Source: Cellulophaga sp. HaHaR_3_176 (GTDB lineage Bacteria; Bacteroidota; Bacteroidia; Flavobacteriales; Flavobacteriaceae). Taken from it: DNA of 64,000 bases. Location of the stretch: the NCBI RefSeq assembly GCF_019021925.1, contig NZ_CP058990.1:3622001-3686000 (forward strand). Reading direction: 5' to 3'. The notes below the pieces were generated by a model, which worked only from the letters and a program-made list of their open reading frames with translations, was not told the origin of the DNA and did not search any database. How positions within the stretch are numbered: position 1 is the first letter of the stretch; each line of letters opens with the position of its first letter. Below are positions 34,869 to 44,890 of this stretch, in pieces. Both the position numbers and the translations under genes were made by a program.

Positions 34869-36650
34869 TTAAAGAGGGTCGCCTCTTAAAAGTCTGAAAT
34901 TTTTTCTAGCTTGAGGGTAATAGTAACTATCTTGATAGTTGTAAATTATTTTTTCGTAATTCTCTTTTGCTTTTTCAGGATCGTTTAGTTTATACTCGTA
35001 TAGCTTTGCAATACCAAAGTAAGCATCATCAGCTAAAATACCATTAGCATAAAATTCGATTATTTTTTGATAGCTAAATTTAGCAGCTTCATAGTTTTTT
35101 TGTTTTTCAAATAGTTCGGCTTGTTTTAAAAGTGCTTCATCTTCTATTTTTTCTCCTTTATGGTCTTTTAAAATACTTTCTAAAGTTACAATAGCTTCTT
35201 TTGTTTTGTTTTGGTATGAAAGTAAGTCAGCTTTAGCATAAATTTTTAATGCAGTCTGTGTAGAGTCTTCTAAAGAATTATCGGATATTAATAAACTTAA
35301 TTGCATAGCATCGTTTGCAATAAGTTGAGAGGTAGAGCTTCGTAAAACTTTTAACTGAGTTAAAGCCCAATCAAAATCGCCTTTATAAAAGCTGGTTTGT
35401 GCCACTTTAAAACGAGCATTTTGGCCTAAGACATCATTCTTTAAGTTTTCTTGAATTTGAGAAAAATAAATTAATGCTTGATTGAATTTTTGATCATAAA
35501 CAAGTATTTCACCTAATGCCATTTTTACATAAGAACTGCTGTATTTATTTAATGGCAGTTCTAAACTCTTTTTTAAAATAGAAGTTGCCTTTTCGGCATC
35601 ATCATTTCTAAAAGTTAAAAATTTAGCATAATCTATTTGTAATTGTAATGAATTGCTTTTGTAACCATATGTCTCTAATAATTCTTCGAATGAAGATTCT
35701 ATTTCGGTTAATATAGTTTGGTCATCACTCAGCAATTGAATGTTTATAATTTGTAATTGAGCACTGAGTTTAAAAATACTATCAGAGCTGTTTTTTAAAA
35801 TAAATTCAAAAATTTCTTTAGCAACTTCATAATCTTCATTTTCAAAAGCAACCTTACCTAAGTCTTCCATTCGACTTAAAGATGCTTCTTCTGATCTTTT
35901 ATAAATTGCTTTTTCTTGAGTGAAAGCACTTTTGTATTGTTTTTGACGAACAAAAAGCCAGCTTAAAAGCTCATTCCAAGTTATGTCAGGGTCTTTCTGA
36001 ACATTTTTTAAAAGTAATTTTTTTAGTTTGACATTGTTTTCTGCCTCACTATCAGTAGTAATAAAATCGTCTATTACCCTTAAAACATTAGATTTTGATG
36101 ATTTTCCATTTCTAATTAAAGCTAAATAAGAACTATACATTTCTTCGATTTTTCCCTGTTCACCATATATTTTTGCTAACGGAAAATTGAAATCTAATTC
36201 GGGCTCTGCGGCCATGGTAGTTATGTATGCTTTTTCAGCATATTCTAGTAATGTGTATTTCTGAAATCGAGAAGCTACAGAATATGTAAAGTTTGAATTT
36301 TCTGATACGATTTTTATCGCTTCGTCATAATATTGATTAGCTTTCTCTGTATTTTTTTGTAAGGTGTAATTGTAACCTAAATCAACCAGTAAAATAGGGT
36401 GAGCTTTGTCGCTTTCTAATTTAGAAATCAATATTTTTTCGGCATCATTATAACGCTCTAATTGTTGGTAGCACGTTATTAGATCTTCAGCATAATCTAT
36501 TCTAGAAGGATTTTTTTTAGCTAGCTTTTCAAGAAAAACAAGAGCTTTATCAAAATCACCCTCATTTAAATACTGCTTTGCCAAGTTATACTCTTGAGAA
36601 AGAGAAACCTGCATGCATAGAAAAATGAAAATAGATAGAAAAACTTTCAA
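34869..36650 (-). CDS. Tetratricopeptide repeat protein with signal peptide
   Basis: 593 residues. It begins with TTG, the only start that yields the Sec signal [19 protein letters not shown], followed by a helical array of about twelve TPR units (for example 'AKQYLNEGDFDKALVFLEKL', 'AILVDLGYNYTLQKNTEKA', 'DDAYFGIAKLYEYKLNDPEK'). The mature protein is therefore expected in the periplasm as a protein-interaction scaffold. A -7 box TATATTTG (36665-36672) stands 15 bases upstream and supports this start. It lies between serS and DUF4286 in a conserved block; no enzymatic domain is seen. Confidence 0.85.
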   Translation of the reverse strand: MKVFLSIFIFLCMQVSLSQEYNLAKQYLNEGDFDKALVFLEKLAKKNPSRIDYAEDLITCYQQLERYNDAEKILISKLESDKAHPILLVDLGYNYTLQKNTEKANQYYDEAIKIVSENSNFTYSVASRFQKYTLLEYAEKAYITTMAAEPELDFNFPLAKIYGEQGKIEEMYSSYLALIRNGKSSKSNVLRVIDDFITTDSEAENNVKLKKLLLKNVQKDPDITWNELLSWLFVRQKQYKSAFTQEKAIYKRSEEASLSRMEDLGKVAFENEDYEVAKEIFEFILKNSSDSIFKLSAQLQIINIQLLSDDQTILTEIESSFEELLETYGYKSNSLQLQIDYAKFLTFRNDDAEKATSILKKSLELPLNKYSSSYVKMALGEILVYDQKFNQALIYFSQIQENLKNDVLGQNARFKVAQTSFYKGDFDWALTQLKVLRSSTSQLIANDAMQLSLLISDNSLEDSTQTALKIYAKADLLSYQNKTKEAIVTLESILKDHKGEKIEDEALLKQAELFEKQKNYEAAKFSYQKIIEFYANGILADDAYFGIAKLYEYKLNDPEKAKENYEKIIYNYQDSYYYPQARKNFRLLRGDPL

Positions 36651-36664
36651 AGTTGCTTTTTTAT

Positions 36665-36672
36665 CAAATATA
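36665..36672 (-). promoter_or_regulatory. -7 box for the TPR gene
   Basis: Reverse strand TATATTTG, exact match. The leader to the TTG start at 36650 would be about 9 bases. Confidence 0.55.
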
Positions 36673-36731
36673 CACAGAAAGTAGAAAATTGATGTTACTA
36701 CTACGTATCTGCTTTTTATAAAAAATACAAT

Positions 36732-38003
36732 TTAACTTATCTTATCAAACCCACAGTAAGGTATTAGCACTTCAGGTATGGTAATGCCATCTTCTGTTTG
36801 GTAATTTTCTAAAATACCAGCTAATACGCGAGGTAAAGCTAAAGCGCTACCGTTTAGAGTGTGTGCTAATTGGCTTTTTCCGTTTTCATCTTTATAGCGA
36901 AGTTTTAATCGGTTAGCTTGGTAGGTTTCGAAATTAGAAACTGAGCTTATTTCTAACCAACGGTCTTGAGCTGTAGAAAAAACTTCAAAATCAAACGTTA
37001 ACGCAGATGTAAAACCTAAATCACCACCGCAAAGGCGTAAAATTCTATAAGGTAATTTTAATTCACGTAATATATTTTTCACATGCTCAACCATACCATC
37101 TAAAGCTTCGTATGATTTGTTTGGGTGTTCTACTCTAACAATTTCTACTTTATCAAATTGGTGTAGTCTATTTAAACCTCTAACATGTGCTCCGTAACTA
37201 CCAGCTTCTCTTCTAAAACAAGGCGTATAAGCTGTTGCAGTTATAGGAAAATCTTTCTCGTTTACAATCACATCTCTATACATGTTTGTAACGGGTATTT
37301 CTGCTGTTGGTATCAAATATAAATCATCAATTGGCATATGGTACATTTGGCCTTCTTTGTCTGGTAACTGGCCAGTTCCATAACCAGAAGCTTCATTAAC
37401 AACATGTGGTACCTGTGTTTCAGTATAGCCTGCTTCAGTATTTTTATCTAAAAAATAGTTGATTAGTGCGCGCTGTAAACGAGCTCCTTTACCTTTGTAA
37501 ACAGGGAAACCAGCGCCCGCAATTTTCACCCCTAATTCAAAATCAATAATATCGTATTTTTTAGCTAATTCCCAATGTGGCAAAGCGCCATCAATAAGTG
37601 CAGGAATTTCTCCTTCTTTAAAAATCTCTTCATTATCTTCTTCTGATTTTCCAGCAGGAACAGAATCATGGGGTACATTAGGTATTTGGTATAGCAAGTT
37701 TTGAAGCTCGGTAGAAAAAGTACTCAAGTCTTCAGTAAGTTGTTTTGAGGCCTCTTTTAAATTGCCTGTCTCTTCTTTTAGAACATTGGCTTCTTGTGCT
37801 TTGCCTGTTTTGTAAAGAATGCCGATTTCTTTTGAAAGCTTGTTTGAGTCAGCTAAAGTCTCGTCTAGTTTAGTTTGCGTAGCTCTTCGTTTTTCATCAA
37901 GATTTAAGATGTTTTCTATAAGTGAAGAAGCATCTAAATTTCTTTTTTTCAGGGCTTCAATTATAGTCTCTTTATTTTCTCTAATAACGTTAAGCTGTAG
38001 CAT
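36732..38003 (-). CDS. serS: Seryl-tRNA synthetase
   Basis: 423 residues. The N-terminal antiparallel coiled-coil arm that reads tRNA-Ser (about 1-110: 'IIEALKKRNLDASSLIENIL', 'LAKELSTFSTEL') precedes a class II catalytic core with motif 2 'CFRREAGSYGAHVRGLNRLHQ' region and motif 3 'NGSALALPRVLAGILENYQ'. Charges tRNA-Ser, and tRNA-Sec where present. The ATG at 38003 is preceded by -7 box TAAATTTG (38023-38030). It lies between the TPR gene and ribF, all on the same strand, in the usual flavobacterial order. Confidence 0.96.
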   Translation of the reverse strand: MLQLNVIRENKETIIEALKKRNLDASSLIENILNLDEKRRATQTKLDETLADSNKLSKEIGILYKTGKAQEANVLKEETGNLKEASKQLTEDLSTFSTELQNLLYQIPNVPHDSVPAGKSEEDNEEIFKEGEIPALIDGALPHWELAKKYDIIDFELGVKIAGAGFPVYKGKGARLQRALINYFLDKNTEAGYTETQVPHVVNEASGYGTGQLPDKEGQMYHMPIDDLYLIPTAEIPVTNMYRDVIVNEKDFPITATAYTPCFRREAGSYGAHVRGLNRLHQFDKVEIVRVEHPNKSYEALDGMVEHVKNILRELKLPYRILRLCGGDLGFTSALTFDFEVFSTAQDRWLEISSVSNFETYQANRLKLRYKDENGKSQLAHTLNGSALALPRVLAGILENYQTEDGITIPEVLIPYCGFDKIS

Positions 38004-38022
38004 TGGTTTAATTTTAAGGAAA

Positions 38023-38030
38023 CAAATTTA
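38023..38030 (-). promoter_or_regulatory. -7 box for serS
   Basis: Reverse strand TAAATTTG fits TAnnTTTG, 20 bases before the ATG at 38003. Confidence 0.5.
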
Positions 38031-38081
38031 AGGTAATTTTTAGTTTAAAAGTCTTGAATAGAGTAGATTCTTAAATAGGTG

Positions 38082-39008
38082 TTATTGTGAAATAATTGCA
38101 AGTGAAGTCTTCTTGTCTTTTTGCAATTGTAACTTCAACTCCTCAACGGAGTTAAATTTATGTTCATCACGAATACGGTCAATAATATCTATTTGAATTT
38201 TTTGATCATATAAATCTTGATTATAATCAAAAAAATGAACTTCAATACTTTTCTCAGTACCAGAAACAGTAGGGTTGAACCCTATATTCATCATTCCATA
38301 AACAACAGAATTTTGTAATGTACTTTTTACAGTATACACTCCATTTTTAGGTATGAGTTTGTATTCTTCTTCGATGAAAATATTCGCAGTAGGAAAACTT
38401 AATTGTCTGCCAAGTCCTTTTCCTTTTTTTACAACACCAGTAAGCATGTATTCATAGCCTAAATAAGAATTGGCTGTTTTTACATCTCCATCTTTTAAAG
38501 CCTTTCTAATTTTAGTAGAACTTACAGAAACATCATCAATTTCTTGAGCTGGAATCTCATCCACATGAAAATCAAAAGTTTTGCCGTAAGATATAAGATC
38601 TTTGATATCAGCATTTCTGTTTCTTCCAAAACGATGATCGTAGCCAATAATTACTTTTTTGCTATTCAGCCCTTTTACTAATATTTCTTCAACAAATTCA
38701 GTAGCAGATAGTCTAGAGAACTCTTTAGAAAAAGGATAAATCATTAAGTAATCTAATCCAATTTTTTTAAGAATAGCACATTTCTCATCTATTGTATTTA
38801 AGAGCTTTATATTCGCATCTTGTTGTAAAATCATTCTAGGATGAGGAAAAAAAGTAAGTACAGTAGCTTTTAGATTTAAAATTTTGGCATCATTTATGAG
38901 CCTGTCTAATAACTTTTTGTGACCTATGTGCACACCATCAAAAGTACCGATAGTTATAGCGGTAGCTTCTGAGTTGTCGAATTTGGATATATTTTGAATA
39001 GTTATCAC
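38082..39008 (-). CDS. ribF: Bifunctional riboflavin kinase/FAD synthetase
   Basis: 308 residues. The N-terminal nucleotidyltransferase (FAD synthetase) motif is ITIGTFDGVHIGHKKLLDRL; the C-terminal riboflavin kinase domain starts near 'MLTGVVKKGKGLGRQLSFPTAN' with 'YGMMNIGFNPTV'. It makes FMN and then FAD. The apparent start at 39008 is GTG, and no ATG is found nearby upstream; N-terminal context (MITIQNISKFDNSEATAITI) fits the family. It is divergent from the secreted metalloprotease gene with a 51-base intergenic gap. Confidence 0.93.
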   Translation of the reverse strand: MITIQNISKFDNSEATAITIGTFDGVHIGHKKLLDRLINDAKILNLKATVLTFFPHPRMILQQDANIKLLNTIDEKCAILKKIGLDYLMIYPFSKEFSRLSATEFVEEILVKGLNSKKVIIGYDHRFGRNRNADIKDLISYGKTFDFHVDEIPAQEIDDVSVSSTKIRKALKDGDVKTANSYLGYEYMLTGVVKKGKGLGRQLSFPTANIFIEEEYKLIPKNGVYTVKSTLQNSVVYGMMNIGFNPTVSGTEKSIEVHFFDYNQDLYDQKIQIDIIDRIRDEHKFNSVEELKLQLQKDKKTSLAIISQ

Positions 39009-39059
39009 AAAAATAAAATAATAAAAAGCCGTACTTTTATAGGCTTGATAAAAAAATTA

Positions 39060-42000
39060 ATGATAACAAACTTACGTCTAGTTTTTGCAATTTCCATATT
39101 TTTTCTATCCTTTTATGGGTTTAGTCAAGATGTTTATTGGCAGAAAGCTAGTGTGCAAAGTTCTAAGACTTCTAAATCATTAAAGAAGTTGTCAATTAAT
39201 AAAGCAAAAACATACACTTTAAAAGAAAATAACTTTAAAGAAAATCTTCAAAAAATAGCTAAAACAAATAATTCTTCTGTTGTTTATTTTCCAGATGAGT
39301 CGGGTGAAATTGTTGGTTTTGAGGTAAGTGAAGCTTCTGTTTTTTCTGATGAATTAGCTGCAAAATACCCGCAGATTAAATCTTATAAAGGGGTTGCTGT
39401 TACTGATAAAAATAAAACAATCCGTTTTAGTGTTTCTCCAGAAGGCATTCAAAGTATGCTAGTGGATAAGAAAAAGACTAATCCTGTTTTTATGCAGAAA
39501 ACGGAAGATGGTGACTACGCTTTATATTCGAGAGGTATTGATGATGAAATAGATAAGAATTTTGTTTGTGAAACAAAAGAAACTGTTTTTAGCGGTAAAG
39601 CAGAGTCCACAGCAAAACTTGTTGAAGATCAGATTCAAAAAAAATATAGGATAGCTGTTGCTGCAACAGCTGAATATACTCAATATTTCGGAGGAACAAA
39701 GGCAGGTGCTTTAGCTGGTATAAATGCTACTATTACTAGAATAAATATGGTTTTTGAGGCTGATTTAGGTGTTACGCTTGAGTTAGTCGCTAATAATGAT
39801 TTAGTTATTTATACAGATTCTGAAACAGACCCTTTTACAACTAATTTAAATGTACAAGCTCAGACAACATTTACTAATGTAATAGGTGCTGATAATTATG
39901 ATATTGGTCACTTATTTCATAAAAATACTAATTCAGGCGATGCTGGTTTTGTTGGTTCTGTTTGTAAAGATGATGAAAAAGGTAGCGCCTTTTCTTCGGG
40001 GGTCGTGCCTGAAGGAGATATATATGATATAGATTTTGTTGCTCATGAAATAGGGCATCAATTAGGAGCAAATCATACTTGGTCTTTCGAATCTGAAGGA
40101 ACTTTAGTGCAGGTTGAGCCTGGAAGTGGTTCAACAATAATGGGTTATGCTGGTATTTCGGGTTCTAATAATGTAGCTACAGCAGCACAAGATTACTTTC
40201 ATTATTTTAGTATTAAGCAAATTAGTGAGTATTTAGAAACTACAGGTTGTGCTGTAGATATTCCAATATCAAATAGTCCACCTGTTGTATCTGAAACATC
40301 AAATTATGTTATTCCAAAAGGTACTGCTTTTGTCTTGAAAGGTGAGGCCACAGATATTGATGCTGCCGATGTGTTAACATATACTTGGGAGCAAATTGAT
40401 GATGGCGTTGTTACGAATACCACATTTGGTCCTGATAACCCTAGCGGTGCTAATTTTAGATCTCAAGAACCAACAATAAACTCTGAGCGTTATTTTCCTC
40501 AATTGTCTAGAGTTATTCAGGGGAACTTGACGCAGACAAACCCGACTATAAATTCAGCTTGGGAAACGGTTTCTAATGTTGAAAGAGATTTGAATTTTGC
40601 ACTAACCGTTAGAGATAATAGTAGTGAAGGAGGTCAGGTATCATCAGGTGTTGTAAGTTTAAATGTAAGTAATAGTGCAGGGCCTTTTCAAGTGTTGTCT
40701 CAAGATACAAGAGTAAGTTATGAAGCAGGCTCAGAGCAAGAAATAACTTGGGATGTTGCAAATACAAATGCTACTCCTGTAAATGCAGAAGAAGTTACGT
40801 TGTATTTGTCTGTTGATGGTGGGCTTACTTTTCCTTTTTTATTAGCAGAAAATATTCCAAATAATGGTTCTCATAAAGTTTTAATACCAGGTCAGTCAAC
40901 TACACAGGCTAGAATTATGGTAAAAGCGAGTGATAATGTTTTTTTTGCAGTAAATAGTGCAAATTTTACAATTACACCTAGCGAGGTAGTTTTGAATTTT
41001 TCGAGTTTAGATTTTGAATTATGTCAACCAGATGATTTATTGGTGCCCTTTGTATATGAAACATATTTAGGATTCTCAGAACTTTCAACATTTAGTATTT
41101 CTGGGTTGCCTTCTGGTTTAACAGCTGATTTTTCAGTGCCTTCTGCTGATTCTGGTGATACGCCCGTGGTGATTACATTTTCTAACACAGGAGCTGTTCC
41201 TGTAGGTGATTACCCATTATTAGTAAGGGCAACGTCGGCAAGTATAAGTAAAGATGTTGAGATTAATGTGTCAATTTCAACAGCTAATTTTTCAGAAGTA
41301 GTAATGACTTCGCCTTTAAATAGTGAAGAAAATAAAACAATTTATCCTTTATTTGAATGGGAAGAGGAGATGGCAAGTTCATCATATGATATTGAAGTAG
41401 CTACAGATGTTGCTTTTACAACTATTATAGAAACTGCAAATGTGATTTTTAATTCATATAAATCAGTTGGTCTATTACCTGAAACTACTTATTACTGGCG
41501 CGTTAAGCCTAAAAACAACTGTGGAGAAGGTGTCTTTAATGCTCCTTTTAGTTTTACAACAACTCCAGTGGCTTGTACTTTAGAGTCCGCAAATAATTTG
41601 CCAAAAACAATATCGTCATCAGGTACATCTACGGTTAGTTCTGTATTATCAATAGCAGAAGATATCCCTGTTTCTGAAGTAAAAGTAAATTTAAATATTT
41701 CACACACATATCTTGCAGATTTAACGGTTTCACTTATTTCTCCTGAAGGAACAAGAGTTGTTTTGGTTTCAAATTCTTGTGGGGATACAAGAAATATTAG
41801 TGCAACTTTTGATGATGGAGCCGAGAGTTTTGTTTGTGGAAATAACCCAGCTATATCGGGTCTAGTAAAACCTTTGGGTTCTTTGTCAAGTTTTAATGGA
41901 GAATCATCTTTAGGAGATTGGACTTTGGAAGTAAAAGATAATGCAAGTGGTGATGGTGGGTCAATAACAAATTTCACTTTAGAATTATGTGTAGAAGGTG

Positions 42001-42824
42001 AGCTTAGGCCTGATGCAGATAACGATGGGGTTTTTGATGATGGAGATGATTTGTGTTTAGGAACACCTAGTGGTCAAGAAGTAGATGTAAATGGTTGTGG
42101 AATTTATCGTTTTGAGCCGTCCAATTTTTCAATAGCAATAGATAGTGAGTCATGCAGAATAAGTAATGATGGAGCCATTCGTGTAGTTGCAGCAACATCA
42201 TTAAATTATACGGCCACAATTACAGGAAACGGAGTAGATGCAACGGGCAGTTTTACTAGTTTTTACGAAATAAACACTTTAGAGGCAGGTAATTATAATA
42301 TTTGTATTACAGGTACAGATGGTGTAAATATGTATGAAGAATATTGTTTTGATGTTGTAGTAAAGCAGCCAGATGAATTTATCGTAGGTTCTAATTTAGT
42401 GTCAAATGGCAGAAGTGTAGCTCTTGATTTAGAGGGTTCAGAAAGTTACTCAATTACTTTAAACGGGGTGCTTAGTCAGGTAAATGATAATGAAGTTGTA
42501 TTAGATCTTAAAAATGGGGTTAATACTTTAAAAGTAAATACAGATTTACCTTGTCAAGGTGTTTTTGAAAAAACAATAGTTGTTTCAGTTAAACCTATTC
42601 TATATCCTAATCCAGTAACTCAAAGCACGAAGATATTTACAGGTTTAGATAATGTAGATTGTACGGTTGATGTTTATAGTTTAAATGGTGTTTTTTATAA
42701 AAGAGTGAAGTATGTAAATGCATCTATATTAGAGTTAGATGTTAGTGAGTTGGCACCAGGTTTATATGTTGTTAAGTTGCATGGCGAAGGGTTGAGTGAA
42801 ACTTTTAAAATGATTAAGGATTGA
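39060..42824 (+). CDS. Secreted reprolysin-type zinc metalloprotease with T9SS sorting domain
   Basis: 1254 residues from the ATG at 39060. It starts with a Sec signal (MITNLRLVFAISIFFLSFYG). Then come a propeptide-like region, a metzincin protease domain with HEIGHQLGANHTW near residue 330 (HExxHxxGxxH) and 'STIMGYAG' as the Met-turn, Ig/fibronectin-like domains, a P/Homo B proprotein-convertase domain (near 'SISHTYLADLTVSLISPEGT'-type segment), a thrombospondin-3-like calcium repeat (DADNDGVFDDGDDLC) and a C-terminal type A T9SS domain ('LYPNPVTQSTKIF' to the end). Secreted extracellular or surface proteolysis is the inferred role. A TTG-started lipoprotein gene overlaps the stop. Confidence 0.9.
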   Translation: MITNLRLVFAISIFFLSFYGFSQDVYWQKASVQSSKTSKSLKKLSINKAKTYTLKENNFKENLQKIAKTNNSSVVYFPDESGEIVGFEVSEASVFSDELAAKYPQIKSYKGVAVTDKNKTIRFSVSPEGIQSMLVDKKKTNPVFMQKTEDGDYALYSRGIDDEIDKNFVCETKETVFSGKAESTAKLVEDQIQKKYRIAVAATAEYTQYFGGTKAGALAGINATITRINMVFEADLGVTLELVANNDLVIYTDSETDPFTTNLNVQAQTTFTNVIGADNYDIGHLFHKNTNSGDAGFVGSVCKDDEKGSAFSSGVVPEGDIYDIDFVAHEIGHQLGANHTWSFESEGTLVQVEPGSGSTIMGYAGISGSNNVATAAQDYFHYFSIKQISEYLETTGCAVDIPISNSPPVVSETSNYVIPKGTAFVLKGEATDIDAADVLTYTWEQIDDGVVTNTTFGPDNPSGANFRSQEPTINSERYFPQLSRVIQGNLTQTNPTINSAWETVSNVERDLNFALTVRDNSSEGGQVSSGVVSLNVSNSAGPFQVLSQDTRVSYEAGSEQEITWDVANTNATPVNAEEVTLYLSVDGGLTFPFLLAENIPNNGSHKVLIPGQSTTQARIMVKASDNVFFAVNSANFTITPSEVVLNFSSLDFELCQPDDLLVPFVYETYLGFSELSTFSISGLPSGLTADFSVPSADSGDTPVVITFSNTGAVPVGDYPLLVRATSASISKDVEINVSISTANFSEVVMTSPLNSEENKTIYPLFEWEEEMASSSYDIEVATDVAFTTIIETANVIFNSYKSVGLLPETTYYWRVKPKNNCGEGVFNAPFSFTTTPVACTLESANNLPKTISSSGTSTVSSVLSIAEDIPVSEVKVNLNISHTYLADLTVSLISPEGTRVVLVSNSCGDTRNISATFDDGAESFVCGNNPAISGLVKPLGSLSSFNGESSLGDWTLEVKDNASGDGGSITNFTLELCVEGELRPDADNDGVFDDGDDLCLGTPSGQEVDVNGCGIYRFEPSNFSIAIDSESCRISNDGAIRVVAATSLNYTATITGNGVDATGSFTSFYEINTLEAGNYNICITGTDGVNMYEEYCFDVVVKQPDEFIVGSNLVSNGRSVALDLEGSESYSITLNGVLSQVNDNEVVLDLKNGVNTLKVNTDLPCQGVFEKTIVVSVKPILYPNPVTQSTKIFTGLDNVDCTVDVYSLNGVFYKRVKYVNASILELDVSELAPGLYVVKLHGEGLSETFKMIKD

Positions 42825-43498
42825 AAAATATAATTTATATAACTGTTTTTTGTTTGATTTTAGGTTGCTCAAAAGACGAGCCTAAGGTGCCTTCGAGTGC
42901 TACTTTGATTTTTCCTTTAGAGAATTCAGAATGTACAATTGGTCAAAATGTAAATCAAACAACAAGGATAGTTACTTTTGAATGGGAGGCTTCTAATAAT
43001 ACAGATAGTTATAAGCTAAACGTGAAAAATTTAGAAACGGATATTTCTCAAATTATAAGTACAAATGAAACTTTTGTTGATTTGCCAATTGAAAAAGGGA
43101 CTCCATTTTCATGGAGTATAACATCTGAAAACAGTAGTGTGGAAGAAGTCGCAAATAGTCCTGTTTGGCAATTTTATAATGCAGGTTCACAAAGAACATA
43201 TGCTCCTTTTCCTACCGAGATAATAGCGCCAAAATCAGGCGGTACTGTTTTTAAAGATGGTAATAATAACATTTTATTAGAATGGGCTGGTGCAGATGTT
43301 GATTCTGATATTGTAGAATATGAAATTTATTTATCTACAGAAAATCCACCTCAATCTTTGGTAACAACAACTCCTGAAAATATAGAGGAATACAGGGCAG
43401 GTGTAGCTTCAGGGGTTATTTATTATTGGAGCGTGGTAGCGTTAGATAATGAAGGTAATACGTCTAATTCTGGAGTTTATAGTTTTAAGGTGAATTAA
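42821..43498 (+). CDS. Fibronectin-like lipoprotein coupled to the metalloprotease
   Basis: 225 residues. The start is TTG at 42821, which overlaps the protease stop (tTGA); an in-frame stop lies two codons upstream and no ATG is available. The signal is ITVFCLILGC with a lipobox Cys16, followed by Ser-Lys-Asp-Glu, an acidic run like the lipoprotein export signal of Bacteroidota surface lipoproteins. Two fibronectin type III-like regions follow ('TRIVTFEWEASNNTDSYKL', 'ILLEWAGADVDSDIVEYEIY'). The FN3 pattern resembles modules in the protease upstream, suggesting they act together at the cell surface. It ends one base before the convergent pth stop. Confidence 0.78.
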   Translation: MKNIIYITVFCLILGCSKDEPKVPSSATLIFPLENSECTIGQNVNQTTRIVTFEWEASNNTDSYKLNVKNLETDISQIISTNETFVDLPIEKGTPFSWSITSENSSVEEVANSPVWQFYNAGSQRTYAPFPTEIIAPKSGGTVFKDGNNNILLEWAGADVDSDIVEYEIYLSTENPPQSLVTTTPENIEEYRAGVASGVIYYWSVVALDNEGNTSNSGVYSFKVN

Positions 43499-43499
43499 T

Positions 43500-44129
43500 T
43501 TAACTTCCGTTAAACTCATTCATGGCATTTGTGATGCCTGATAACACGAAACCAGTAATTAGCTCTGTAGACCTTTCTAAACGCTCTACTAGTGCTGTTT
43601 TTTCATCGTCATTCCATTTACCCAAAACATAATCTACTTGCTTGCCTTTTCCGAAATCGGCACCTACGCCAAATCTAAAACGGTTGTAAATTGATGAGTT
43701 TAATACATTTTGTATGTCCTTTAAACCATTGTGTCCACCATTGCTACCTTTTGTTTTTACACGTATAGTTCCAAAATCTAAATTAATATCGTCAGTGATT
43801 ACTAAAATATTTTCAAGCGGAATATTTTCTTTTTCCATCCAATATTTAAGTGCTTTTCCACTCAAATTCATATATGTAGATGGTTTTAAAAGAAGAACAC
43901 TTCTTCCTTTTATTTTGTAAGTAGCAACATCGCCAAGTTTTACGGTGTTAAAAGATAAATCTTCTTTCCGAGCAAGGGCGTCAAGTACTTTAAAACCAAT
44001 ATTATGACGTGTTTGTGCATATTCTGGTCCAATATTACCTAAGCCGATAATTAAATATTTTTTCATAGTATCTAATTCTTCTAAATGATTTTTTTGAAAT
44101 CCGAAAATAGATTTTAAAATAGAAAGCAT
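43500..44129 (-). CDS. pth: Peptidyl-tRNA hydrolase
   Basis: 209 residues. The catalytic His is in GLGNIGPEYAQTRHNIGF, the Asp in 'ILVITDDINLDFG', and 'GGHNGLKDIQNVL' is the substrate-binding loop. It releases tRNA from dropped-off peptidyl-tRNA. The first 21 residues (MLSILKSIFGFQKNH..) are an extension; flavobacterial Pth often has one, but the internal ATG at 44066 (MKKYLIIGLG) is the alternative start. It is transcribed after rplY, with a terminator-like hairpin in between, so expression may be partly attenuated. Confidence 0.93.
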   Translation of the reverse strand: MLSILKSIFGFQKNHLEELDTMKKYLIIGLGNIGPEYAQTRHNIGFKVLDALARKEDLSFNTVKLGDVATYKIKGRSVLLLKPSTYMNLSGKALKYWMEKENIPLENILVITDDINLDFGTIRVKTKGSNGGHNGLKDIQNVLNSSIYNRFRFGVGADFGKGKQVDYVLGKWNDDEKTALVERLERSTELITGFVLSGITNAMNEFNGS

Positions 44130-44149
44130 TTTTAGATTGCTTGTTTGTT

Positions 44150-44188
44150 AAAAATACAAAAGCACCCTGACAAAATTGACAGGATGCT
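44150..44188 (-). terminator. Terminator or attenuator between rplY and pth
   Basis: Arms agcaccctg (44161-44169) and caggatgct (44180-44188), one mismatch; on the reverse strand it is followed by a T-rich run (44150-44160). It ends rplY transcription and probably lets some read through to pth. Confidence 0.65.
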
Positions 44189-44210
44189 CGTGTTGTTATT
44201 TTGAAAGAAA

Positions 44211-44828
44211 TTATTCTGCTGCTTCTGCTGCAGGTGTTTCTCCTTCTTCTCCTTCTGCTTCTTCTTCATCCTCAGCAACTGTGTTACGAGAAGTTTTAAC
44301 TTGAACAATAGTTGTGTTGTCAGGGTGTAAAATTGTAAAATCATTATTAATTAATGAACCTACAGCGATGTTAGCACCGATTTTTAAAGCTGAAATATCA
44401 ACATCAAAGAAATCAGGCAAGTTAGCCGGTAAAGCTTTGATAGATAATTTTCTTTTTCTGAATAATAAACGACCACCGTTTTTTACTCCTGGAGAATTTC
44501 CTATTAAACGAACAGGAATATTCATTGTAACTTCTTTATCAGCAAATAACTGGTAAAAATCTATGTGTAAGATTTTATCAGTTACTGGGTGAAATTGGAT
44601 GTCTTGTAATACAGCATCAAATTTTTCGCCACCTTCAATTTCAATCACAGTTGTGTGAGCGTTTGGGGTGTACACTAAGTTTTTGAATGCGATTTCATCC
44701 GCTGAAAAGTGTAATGGTTTTTCCCCTCCGTACAGTACGCAAGGAACCTTTCCAGCATTACGTAAGGCTTTTGTTGCTTTCTTGCCTACGCTTTCTCTTT
44801 GAGATCCTGAGATTGTAATTGACTTCAT
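44211..44828 (-). CDS. rplY: 50S ribosomal protein L25/general stress protein Ctc
   Basis: 205 residues: the long CTC form with an N-terminal L25 5S-rRNA-binding domain ([20 protein letters not shown], 'VPCVLYGG', '[22 protein letters not shown]') and a C-terminal TL5-like beta domain ('[23 protein letters not shown]'). The tail is acidic and low-complexity ([20 protein letters not shown]). It binds 5S rRNA on the large subunit. It lies between prs upstream and pth downstream, all in the same direction; this prs-rplY-pth order is a common bacterial arrangement. Confidence 0.95.
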   Translation of the reverse strand: MKSITISGSQRESVGKKATKALRNAGKVPCVLYGGEKPLHFSADEIAFKNLVYTPNAHTTVIEIEGGEKFDAVLQDIQFHPVTDKILHIDFYQLFADKEVTMNIPVRLIGNSPGVKNGGRLLFRKRKLSIKALPANLPDFFDVDISALKIGANIAVGSLINNDFTILHPDNTTIVQVKTSRNTVAEDEEEAEGEEGETPAAEAAE

Positions 44829-44890
44829 TATATATATTTAACTATTAATTATTCTATTTCTTTTAAACTTCGGTTATACCTCAGTCAATA

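Noticed and set aside
39928..40137. Reverse-strand open frame inside the metalloprotease gene
   Set aside because: Lies over the zinc-binding region of a well-supported gene and shows no domain or start signal of its own.
44132..44344. Low-complexity reverse-strand open frame overlapping the rplY acidic tail
   Set aside because: It is an out-of-frame reading of the acidic low-complexity end of rplY; no independent support.
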